Origin: Streptomyces panaciradicis
GTDB taxonomy: Bacteria; Actinomycetota; Actinomycetes; Streptomycetales; Streptomycetaceae
NCBI RefSeq assembly: GCF_023516615.1
Contig: NZ_JAMGBF010000001.1
Coordinates: 62,001 to 126,000 of the forward strand
Direction: 5' to 3'
DNA length: 64,000 nucleotides
The notes below the pieces were generated by a model, which worked only from the letters and a program-made list of their open reading frames with translations, searched no databases and was not told where the DNA came from. The position numbers and the translations under genes are program-made. Shown piece by piece: positions 58,346 through 64,000 of this stretch; within the stretch, counting starts at the first letter, position 1; the number at the start of each line of letters is the position of its first letter.

Positions 58346-59012
58346 CCGTCATCGCCAAGCCGATCGGGCAAGAGACTCCTGTCCCGCCCAACCCGCAGTA
58401 CCCGTCCGGGTTTTTGCTGCCCGAGAGGTACTGCTGGTGGTACCCCTCCGCCGGATAGAACGGGCGGGCCTGCGCCGGCAGGATCTCCGTCGTGATCGTG
58501 CCGTGGCCCGCGCCGGTCAGGACGCGTTGGTAGGCCTCGCGGGAGGCCTCGGCGGCCCTGGCCTGTTCGGGGGTGTGGGTGTGGATCGCCGAGCGGTACT
58601 GGGTGCCCACGTCGTTGCCCTGGCGGAAGCCCTGGGTCGGGTCGTGGGACTCCCAGAAGGTCTTCAGGAGGCGTTCGTACGATATGACCTCGGGGTCGAA
58701 GACCACGCGGACCACCTCGGTGTGGCCGGTCAGGCCGGAGCAGACCTCCTCGTAGGTGGGGTGCTCCGTGTAGCCGCCCTGGTAGCCGACCAGGGTGGTC
58801 CACACCCCGGCCGGAAGCTGCCAGAACTTGCGCTCCGCGCCCCAGAAGCAGCCCAGGGCGAAGTCGGCGACCTCCAGGCCCTCGGGGTAGGGACCCAGGA
58901 GCGGGGTGCCGAGGACGGTGTGCCGGTCGGGGACCGTGAAGATCGGCTCCGGACGGCCCTGGAGAGCCTGCTCGGGGGTGGGGAGCTGCGGTGAACGGCT
59001 GTACAGGAACAT
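58338..59012 (-). CDS. msrA: Peptide methionine-S-sulfoxide reductase
   Basis: 224 residues. The catalytic C55 is in [13 protein letters not shown]; other motifs are [50 protein letters not shown] and [17 protein letters not shown] with resolving cysteines near the end (YCGLGG, SCPIG). It reduces methionine-S-sulfoxide in proteins using thioredoxin. A perfect sigma-R promoter match (GGAAT-n18-GTT) lies about 40-65 bp upstream, fitting the thiol-oxidative stress regulon. The last codons are repeated at 47519. Confidence 0.95.
   Translation of the reverse strand: MFLYSRSPQLPTPEQALQGRPEPIFTVPDRHTVLGTPLLGPYPEGLEVADFALGCFWGAERKFWQLPAGVWTTLVGYQGGYTEHPTYEEVCSGLTGHTEVVRVVFDPEVISYERLLKTFWESHDPTQGFRQGNDVGTQYRSAIHTHTPEQARAAEASREAYQRVLTGAGHGTITTEILPAQARPFYPAEGYHQQYLSGSKNPDGYCGLGGTGVSCPIGLAMTDD
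58354..58370. repeat. 17-bp direct repeat in the msrA 3' end (proximal copy)
   Basis: GCCAAGCCGATCGGGCA, coding for CPIGLA of MsrA; 16 of 17 bases match 47519-47535 in the same orientation. Confidence 0.6.
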
Positions 59013-59050
59013 GCGGTCTCCAAGCGAGGGGCCGAGGGTTCGCTGCCGTC

Positions 59051-59076
59051 AACATGCCGCGGCGGGGCGGCATTCC
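59051..59076 (-). promoter_or_regulatory. Sigma-R-type promoter of msrA
   Basis: On the minus strand GGAAT (59076-59072), 18 bases, then GTT (59053-59051). This equals the Streptomyces SigR consensus GGAAT-N18/19-GTT. The expected transcript start is about 30-35 bases before the msrA ATG, and GGAGA precedes that ATG. Confidence 0.8.
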
Positions 59077-59087
59077 GCCGTGGCCGG

Positions 59088-60206
59088 TCAGTGCGGCAGC
59101 GTCGCCGGGCTGCCGCCGTTCGCCTCGTAGCCCGCGACCGCCAGCGCGCGGTACACCGCGAACTCGGCGGCCGGGTCGGCGGACAGGGTCCAGGGCAGGG
59201 CCCCGACGTGTCCGTCGATGTGTATGAGCTGGTTCATCGCCTCGCCCCAGCGCTCGGCCCGCACCAGGAAGAACACCAGCAGGTGCCGCACGTGCGCCAG
59301 CATCGGGTCGTCGGGGCGGGCCGAGTGGACCGCATGCAGGGCGCCGTGGATCGCCTTGGTCACGACCTCGCTCTGGTAGAAGCCGCGGACCAGGTTCACC
59401 TCGGGCAGGTGCTCGAAGACCGCGAACAGCGGCATGGCGGCGAGGAGGGAACCGCGCGGGGCGCGGGCGGCCGCGGCCTCCGCGAAGGCGTACGCCTGCT
59501 CGCGCGAGCCGTGCCACTTCTCGCACCAGTAGTGCAGGGCCGCCAGGTGCGCGCCCATGTGGGACGGGGCGCGGTCCAGGATCTTCAGCCACAGCTGATC
59601 GAACTCCGGCTCCGAGTAGCCGAGTCCGCGGGCCACCGACAGCTCGACGATGTACGGGACCGGGTCGCCGGGGGCGAGCAGCGCCGCGTCCCCGCAGGCC
59701 GCCGACGCCTCCTCCATGATGATCCGGAACTCGTCCGTGCCCGGCGTCGACGTCCGCCACGCCTGCTGCACCAGGAACTCGGCGTGCACGGCCGCACCGC
59801 CGGCGTCCTTGGGCTGCTCGGCCCGCCACACCCGCAGCCACTGCCCGCCCGGCACCTCGCCGACCCCGCCCGGCCGCTCCTTCAGCTCCAGCGACGCGGC
59901 GCCCGCGAAGGCCTGCACGCGCTGCCAGCGCAGCTCGCCCTCCGCCTCGGTGCCCGCGAGCAGCTGGGAGGCCGCCCGGTAGTCCTGCGTGCGCTGCACC
60001 AGGTCCAGCACGTCCAGCAGGTCGTGGTCGGGGCCGGGCATGCGGACGTCCAGCTCCTCCTCGCGCACGAAGCCGTAGTCCGCGGGGTCCGCGGCGTCCG
60101 GGTGGCCGGCCGGGACCTGCTCGATCATGCCCCGCCGGCGTCGCATGACCGGGAGCAGCACGAAGCCCAGCATGGCGACCGCGACCAGGACCCAGAGAAT
60201 CTCCAT
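59088..60206 (-). CDS. Membrane-anchored helical-repeat protein, unknown
   Basis: 372 residues. One N-terminal membrane helix (MEILWVLVAVAMLGFVLLPV) and an Arg cluster anchor a large cytosolic part made mostly of helices (LLDVLDLVQRTQDYRAASQL, AAHLAALHYWCEKWHGSREQ, MLAHVRHLLVFFLVRAERWG), with a tetratricopeptide-like look but no clear repeat consensus. It is known from Streptomyces genomes only as a hypothetical protein, often next to metB. It is divergent from metB with a 199-bp gap. Confidence 0.78.
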   Translation of the reverse strand: MEILWVLVAVAMLGFVLLPVMRRRRGMIEQVPAGHPDAADPADYGFVREEELDVRMPGPDHDLLDVLDLVQRTQDYRAASQLLAGTEAEGELRWQRVQAFAGAASLELKERPGGVGEVPGGQWLRVWRAEQPKDAGGAAVHAEFLVQQAWRTSTPGTDEFRIIMEEASAACGDAALLAPGDPVPYIVELSVARGLGYSEPEFDQLWLKILDRAPSHMGAHLAALHYWCEKWHGSREQAYAFAEAAAARAPRGSLLAAMPLFAVFEHLPEVNLVRGFYQSEVVTKAIHGALHAVHSARPDDPMLAHVRHLLVFFLVRAERWGEAMNQLIHIDGHVGALPWTLSADPAAEFAVYRALAVAGYEANGGSPATLPH

Positions 60207-60405
60207 GCCTCAAGCGTTCCAGACGCCTCGGACAAATGGCGAACCGGTCCGCCGACCTGTGGACAACCCGACGCCACGGGGTTCGGGACCGCCGCGGCGT
60301 CCGTCCGGCCGAAGCGCCTGCGCCACCGAGGGAAAACCCGCCGGTCCCGCCTCCCGAGCCCCGTCGTCCGGCGCCCGTCCCGCGAGCGCACTACGCTCGG
60401 TCCCC

Positions 60406-61560
60406 ATGAGCGACAGGCATATCAGTCAGCACTTCGAGACCCTCGCGATCCACGCGGGCAACACCGCCGATCCCCTCACCGGCGCCGTCGTCCCGCCGAT
60501 CTACCAGGTCTCGACCTACAAGCAGGACGGCGTCGGCGGTCTGCGCGGCGGCTACGAGTACAGCCGCAGCGCCAACCCCACCAGGACCGCTCTGGAGGAG
60601 AACCTGGCGGCCCTCGAGGGCGGCCGCCGCGGTCTCGCGTTCGCGTCCGGACTGGCGGCCGAGGACTGCCTGTTGCGTACGCTGCTCAGCCCCGGCGACC
60701 ACGTGGTCATCCCCAACGACGCCTACGGCGGCACGTTCCGTCTCTTCGCCAAGGTCGTCTCCCGGTGGGGCGTGGAGTGGTCGGTGGCCGACACCAGCGA
60801 CCCGTCCGCCGTGCGGGCCGCCATCACCCCGAAGACCAAGGCCGTGTGGGTGGAGACCCCCTCCAACCCGCTGCTCGGCATCACCGACATCGCCGCCGTC
60901 GCCCAGGTCGCCCGGGACGCGGGTGCGAGGCTCGTCGTGGACAACACCTTCGCCACGCCGTACCTGCAGCAGCCGCTGTCGCTCGGCGCGGACGTCGTCG
61001 TGCACTCCCTGACCAAGTACATGGGCGGCCACTCGGACGTGGTCGGCGGCGCCCTGGTCGTCTCCGACGAGACGCTCGGCGAGGAGCTCGCCTACCACCA
61101 GAACGCGATGGGCGCGGTCGCCGGGCCCTTCGACTCCTGGCTGGTGCTGCGCGGCACCAAGACGCTGTCGGTGCGCATGGACCGGCACAGCGAGAACGCC
61201 ACCAAGGTCGCCGAGATGCTCACCCGGCACGCGCGCGTGACGCGTGTGCTCTACCCGGGCCTGGAGGACCACCCCGGTCACGAGGTCGCCGCCAAGCAGA
61301 TGCGGGCCTTCGGCGGCATGGTGTCGTTCCAGGTCGAGGGCGGGGAGGAGGCGGCCGTCGAGGTCTGCAACCGCGCCAAGATCTTCACGCTCGGCGAGTC
61401 CCTGGGCGGCGTCGAGTCGCTGATCGAGCACCCGGGGCGGATGACGCACGCGTCCACGGCCGGCTCGCTCCTGGAGGTGCCCGGCGATCTCGTGCGGCTC
61501 TCGGTCGGCATCGAGAACGTCGACGACCTCCTGGAGGACCTGCAGCAGGCGCTCGGCTGA
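60406..61560 (+). CDS. metB: Cystathionine gamma-synthase / gamma-lyase family PLP enzyme
   Basis: 384 residues from ATG 60406. The PLP Lys is K204 in HSLTKYMGGHSDV. Other Cys/Met-metabolism motifs are YEYSRSANPTRTALEENLAA, FASGLAAEDCLL, VWVETPSNPLLGITDI, VVDNTFATPYLQQPL and SLGGVESLIEHPGRMTHAS. It is annotated cystathionine gamma-synthase, joining O-acyl-homoserine and cysteine; lyase activity cannot be ruled out from sequence. TACGCT lies eight bases before the ATG without a ribosome-binding site, so the mRNA is probably leaderless. Confidence 0.93.
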   Translation: MSDRHISQHFETLAIHAGNTADPLTGAVVPPIYQVSTYKQDGVGGLRGGYEYSRSANPTRTALEENLAALEGGRRGLAFASGLAAEDCLLRTLLSPGDHVVIPNDAYGGTFRLFAKVVSRWGVEWSVADTSDPSAVRAAITPKTKAVWVETPSNPLLGITDIAAVAQVARDAGARLVVDNTFATPYLQQPLSLGADVVVHSLTKYMGGHSDVVGGALVVSDETLGEELAYHQNAMGAVAGPFDSWLVLRGTKTLSVRMDRHSENATKVAEMLTRHARVTRVLYPGLEDHPGHEVAAKQMRAFGGMVSFQVEGGEEAAVEVCNRAKIFTLGESLGGVESLIEHPGRMTHASTAGSLLEVPGDLVRLSVGIENVDDLLEDLQQALG

Positions 61561-61568
61561 CCGCCCGC

Positions 61569-61817
61569 TCACCAGCCCGTGTACGGGGGAGTCGTCTGCG
61601 AGGGCGGCTCCACCCACGGGCGGGCCGTCAGCGCCCACACCACGAACGCGACCGTGGCGGCGCACAGCAGCAGCCACATCAGACGCCGGACGATCCTCCT
61701 GCGGCGCAGCATCCGGGCGCCGCGCCGCATGACGTCGGCGTACAGCTCGGGCGGCACGGGCGGCGGTTCCCGCTCCATGAGCCGGCGCACGGTGGCCTCA
61801 CGCTCGGGCCGATTCAC
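61569..61817 (-). CDS. 82-residue membrane protein, possible anti-sigma partner
   Basis: From GTG 61817. The N-terminal 45 residues are basic and soluble (MNRPEREATVRRLMEREPPP, VPPELYADVMRRGARMLRRR), followed by one membrane helix (LMWLLLCAATVAFVVWALTA) and a short outer tail. It is third in a coupled row sigma factor - 24-codon ORF - this gene, joined by ATGA and GTGA overlaps. Membrane proteins downstream of ECF sigma genes are often anti-sigma factors, but the zinc-binding HxxxCxxC motif is absent, so that role is only a guess from context. Confidence 0.78.
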   Translation of the reverse strand: MNRPEREATVRRLMEREPPPVPPELYADVMRRGARMLRRRRIVRRLMWLLLCAATVAFVVWALTARPWVEPPSQTTPPYTGW

Positions 61818-61888
61818 GCCGCGCCTCCCCGAATGCGCGCCCGCAGGCTCCTGAAACGGGCCGTCACGCCCGAGCGCCCGCGCCTCAT
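61814..61888 (-). CDS. 24-codon arginine-rich ORF coupled to a sigma factor gene
   Basis: ATG 61888 overlaps the sigma stop (ATGA), and its TGA at 61814-61816 overlaps the GTG of the membrane-protein gene (GTGA). It encodes MRRGRSGVTARFRSLRARIR then GGAA, with eight Arg in 24 residues. Perfect head-to-tail overlaps on both sides argue for real translation. The peptide may act itself or serve only to couple ribosomes. Confidence 0.6.
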   Translation of the reverse strand: MRRGRSGVTARFRSLRARIRGGAA

Positions 61889-62388
61889 GACGGCGCCACC
61901 TTCGCGCTGATGACCGGTGCGGGCCTGCCGGGTGCCGGGTGCAGCAGGGATGTCGTCGCGCGGTCGCAGATGGAGCGCACGCGGTCGACGGGGAGACCGA
62001 GCAGCGCCGCCGTCTGCTCCTCGGCGACCCCCTCGTACAGCCTGAGAACCAGGATCAGGCGTTCCTGCGGCGCCAGCCCGGCCAGGGCGCTGTCGGGGTG
62101 TGGGCGACTCCGGCCGAAACCGCCGTACTGGTGCCACGCGGCACGCGCGAAGCGGGTGGCGAGATACTGCCGGGCGCGGTCGTACGGGTCCTCCCCGCGC
62201 AGCCGGTCCCAGCACGCGTACGTGTGCGCGAGGGCGTGTGTCAGCAGCCGCCGCGCCCGCGGGTTGTCCTCCGGCAGCTCCGCCGTGAGCAGCGTCGCGG
62301 CGTGCAGCAGCCGCCCTGCCGCGCCCGCGACGAACGCCTCGAACTCCCGGGCCCGGCGGGCACCTTGGGACACCTGCCGTTGTCGCAC
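61885..62388 (-). CDS. ECF-like RNA polymerase sigma factor
   Basis: 167 residues from GTG 62388 with GGGAGG upstream; the frame is open to 62523. Region 2 (about 12-80) is divergent (FEAFVAGAAGRLLHAATLLT, LLTHALAHTYACWDRLRGED), but region 4 (about 105-150) is normal: LAPQERLILVLRLYEGVAEE and the helix-turn-helix TAALLGLPVDRVRSICDRA. It resembles the SigE-type sigma family of Streptomyces that also includes SigQ. The weak region 2 leaves doubt about promoter melting. Confidence 0.8.
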   Translation of the reverse strand: MRQRQVSQGARRAREFEAFVAGAAGRLLHAATLLTAELPEDNPRARRLLTHALAHTYACWDRLRGEDPYDRARQYLATRFARAAWHQYGGFGRSRPHPDSALAGLAPQERLILVLRLYEGVAEEQTAALLGLPVDRVRSICDRATTSLLHPAPGRPAPVISAKVAPS

Positions 62389-62534
62389 CGCGCCTCCCAC
62401 CCTGACGCGCCCCTGTGGGACCGGGACCCGGCCGCGTACGGCATGCGGAACCGTGTGCGACGGGGGCCCGATCTCATATGAGGCCAGGGGCGGCCTTTCG
62501 GTCAAGAGCCGCGCGCCACCCATGCGTGCGAGAG

Positions 62535-62565
62535 GGGCCGTGCGAGTGTGCGGGAGGCACGGCCC
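62535..62565 (-). terminator. Hairpin terminator after the MarR gene
   Basis: GGGCCGTGC (62535-62543) pairs with GCACGGCCC (62557-62565), 23 bases beyond the MarR stop. Confidence 0.6.
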
Positions 62566-62587
62566 GCCGCCGCGTCGCCCGCGGCGC

Positions 62588-63112
62588 CTACGACGGCTGC
62601 GAAGCCTCCGGAGCCGGTACCCCCTGCACGGTCATCCGGGCGGAGAGGGCGGTGTTGAAGCGCGTGAGGAGCGTGCAGAACGCCTCGCGCTCCTCCGGCG
62701 CCCAGTCGTGTGTCAGCTCGGCCATCAACTGACGCCTCGAGGAGCGCACTTCCTCCAGCCGTGACTGCCCGCGTGGGGACAGCTGGAGCACCACCGCGCG
62801 CCCGTCCTCGGGGTGGGAGGTGCGCTTGACCAGACCGGTGTCGACGAGCGGAGCCACCTGCCGGGTGACCGTCGAGGAGTCGATGCCCATGCTGGCCGCG
62901 AGCGCCTTGACGCCCATGGGGCCCTCGTTGTCGAGGCGGTTGAGCAGCAGGTATGCGGCGCGGTCCATGGAGTTGCGCACCTGCCCGACCCCGCCGAGCC
63001 GGGTCTGTTCGGCACGGCGGGCGAAGACCGCCACCTCGTGCTGCAGCGTGTCGAGGAGACCGGTGTCACCGACGGTCGTCATGTCCATCGACATTCCAGG
63101 TGTTGTGGGCAT
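62588..63112 (-). CDS. MarR-family transcriptional regulator
   Basis: 174 residues. Winged helix-turn-helix: RNSMDRAAYLLLNRLDNEGP, then MGVKALAASMGIDSSTVTRQ (recognition helix) and the wing LVKRTSHPEDGRAVVLQLSP with the DxR motif. Terminal helices make the dimer interface. Likely a ligand- or redox-sensitive repressor; there are no conserved Cys in OhrR positions. It is divergent from ilvA with a 145-bp gap. In-frame starts a few codons downstream (MSMDM) are also possible. Confidence 0.9.
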   Translation of the reverse strand: MPTTPGMSMDMTTVGDTGLLDTLQHEVAVFARRAEQTRLGGVGQVRNSMDRAAYLLLNRLDNEGPMGVKALAASMGIDSSTVTRQVAPLVDTGLVKRTSHPEDGRAVVLQLSPRGQSRLEEVRSSRRQLMAELTHDWAPEEREAFCTLLTRFNTALSARMTVQGVPAPEASQPS

Positions 63113-63257
63113 GGCCGGAGGCTCGCTTCATGAAGGTGGTCTGTGAATGGGGGACAGAGTACGCGGCCGGGAGGCGGGCCGTACCGGCGCTGCGCAAACC
63201 AGTCTCGGACGTTGGTCACACCGGTCGCGCGCGCCTGTGAACTGCGATGCTTGAGTC

Positions 63258-64000
63258 ATGAGCTACAGCACGGCTGACTCCTTGCGGTCCGTCACCCTGG
63301 ACGACGTACGCGGCGCCCAGAAGATGCTCACGGGCGTGGCGCGGATGACGGCGATGGAGGGCAGCAGGCACCTGTCCCAGCTGGTCGGCGCCCCGGTGCA
63401 CCTGAAGTGCGAGAACCTCCAGCGGACGGGCTCGTTCAAGCTGCGCGGCGCGTACGTCCGTATCGCCGGGCTGCTGCCGGAGGAGCGGGCCGCCGGGGTC
63501 GTCGCGGCGAGCGCCGGCAACCACGCGCAGGGCGTGGCCCTGGCGTCGTCGCTGCTCGGCGTGCGGGCGACGGTGTTCATGCCGAAGGGCGCCCCGCTGC
63601 CCAAGATCAGCGCGACGCGCGAGTACGGCGCCGAGGTGCGCCTGCACGGGCAGGTGGTGGACGAGACGCTGGCGGCCGCCCAGGCGTACGCGGCCGAGAC
63701 GGGCGCGGTGTTCATCCACCCCTTCGACCATCCCGACATCATCGCGGGGCAGGGCACGCTCGGCCTGGAGATCCTGGAGCAGTGCCCGGAGGTGCGGACG
63801 ATCGTCGTCGGCATCGGCGGCGGCGGGCTGGCGGCGGGTGTCGCGGTCGCCGTGAAGAGCCTGCGGCCGGACGTGCGGATCGTCGGTGTGCAGGCGGAGG
63901 GCGCGGCGGCGTACCCGCCCTCGCTCGCGGCCGGGCACCCGGTGTCGATCGGGCATCCGGCGACGATGGCCGACGGCATCAGGGTCGGGCGGCCCGGTGA
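63258..64000 (+). CDS. ilvA: Threonine ammonia-lyase, N-terminal part, cut by window edge
   Basis: 247 complete codons from ATG 63258 to the window end. Fold-type II PLP enzyme: K61 in NLQRTGSFKLRGAY, Asn loop AASAGNHAQGVA, phosphate loop VGIGGGGLAAG. It deaminates threonine to 2-oxobutanoate for isoleucine synthesis. In Streptomyces the corresponding enzyme at this place is the catabolic or biosynthetic threonine dehydratase; whether a C-terminal ACT domain follows cannot be seen here. There is no clear ribosome-binding site (GATGCT lies seven bases upstream, a possible -10 of a leaderless mRNA). Confidence 0.92.
   Translation, partial: MSYSTADSLRSVTLDDVRGAQKMLTGVARMTAMEGSRHLSQLVGAPVHLKCENLQRTGSFKLRGAYVRIAGLLPEERAAGVVAASAGNHAQGVALASSLLGVRATVFMPKGAPLPKISATREYGAEVRLHGQVVDETLAAAQAYAAETGAVFIHPFDHPDIIAGQGTLGLEILEQCPEVRTIVVGIGGGGLAAGVAVAVKSLRPDVRIVGVQAEGAAAYPPSLAAGHPVSIGHPATMADGIRVGRPG

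Noticed and set aside
1..64000. CRISPR arrays, tRNA or rRNA genes, insertion sequences, phage integrases
   Set aside because: No regularly spaced repeats, cloverleaf-type sequence, transposase or integrase motifs were seen in the intergenic regions or ORFs.

Overview
The window is high-GC actinobacterial DNA and almost certainly a Streptomyces chromosome. Codon third positions are nearly all G or C, GTG starts and GTGA/ATGA stop-start overlaps are common, and the gene order (afsQ2-afsQ1-sigQ, deoC, accA2, pccB-pccE, birA, cya, hutH, msrA, metB, ilvA) follows, from memory, the core segment around SCO4906-SCO4962 of S. coelicolor. No tRNA, rRNA, CRISPR array or transposase was seen.

Layout. 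1-2.1 kb: the AfsQ1/AfsQ2 two-component system, divergent from sigma factor SigQ, with two AfsQ1-type boxes between them. 2.2-10.3 kb: a nucleoside and deoxyribose salvage neighbourhood (uridine-kinase-like protein, deoC with two aldehyde dehydrogenases, a phosphosugar mutase, purine nucleoside phosphorylase). A 12-bp palindrome repeated in front of deoC and the phosphorylase gene suggests a shared operator. 10.4-14.2 kb: a gamma-glutamylcyclotransferase-like protein, a flavoprotein reductase, and DeoR and TetR regulators. 14.3-20.6 kb: acyl-CoA carboxylase functions (accA2, pccB, pccE, the biotin ligase that modifies AccA2, Maf and a 42-residue membrane protein). 20.7-28.4 kb: nucleotide signalling (adenylate cyclase, GAF-GGDEF diguanylate cyclase), an enoyl-CoA hydratase, histidase, a lipoprotein and a small LAxTG surface protein. 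28.6-35.7 kb: cell-envelope genes (L,D-transpeptidase, MacB/FtsX-type ABC transporter, large secreted subtilase); two of these promoters carry similar 11-nt-period direct repeats. 35.8-46.3 kb: a monooxygenase-truncated globin fusion, alcohol dehydrogenase, serine hydrolase, a three-gene b6-like cytochrome module, a CPBP protease-kinase-regulator operon and a second LAxTG protein.

46.3-58.3 kb is a mosaic accessory region directly downstream of the 3' end of msrA. It holds an Mrr-like nuclease with a long coiled coil, a DUF1326/DUF2182 pair, several unrecognised genes, and gene debris: a DUF4291 gene in two halves about 6.2 kb apart, a 3' fragment of a DUF4839 gene, an msrA fragment, and a WD40-like fragment at 40 kb whose relative lies here. 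Short direct repeats separate the modules, and a 17-bp repeat of the msrA end lies at the far boundary, so msrA may be an integration hotspot.

58.3-64 kb returns to core genes: msrA with a textbook sigma-R promoter, metB, a sigma factor coupled through a 24-codon ORF to a small membrane protein, MarR, and the 5' part of ilvA.
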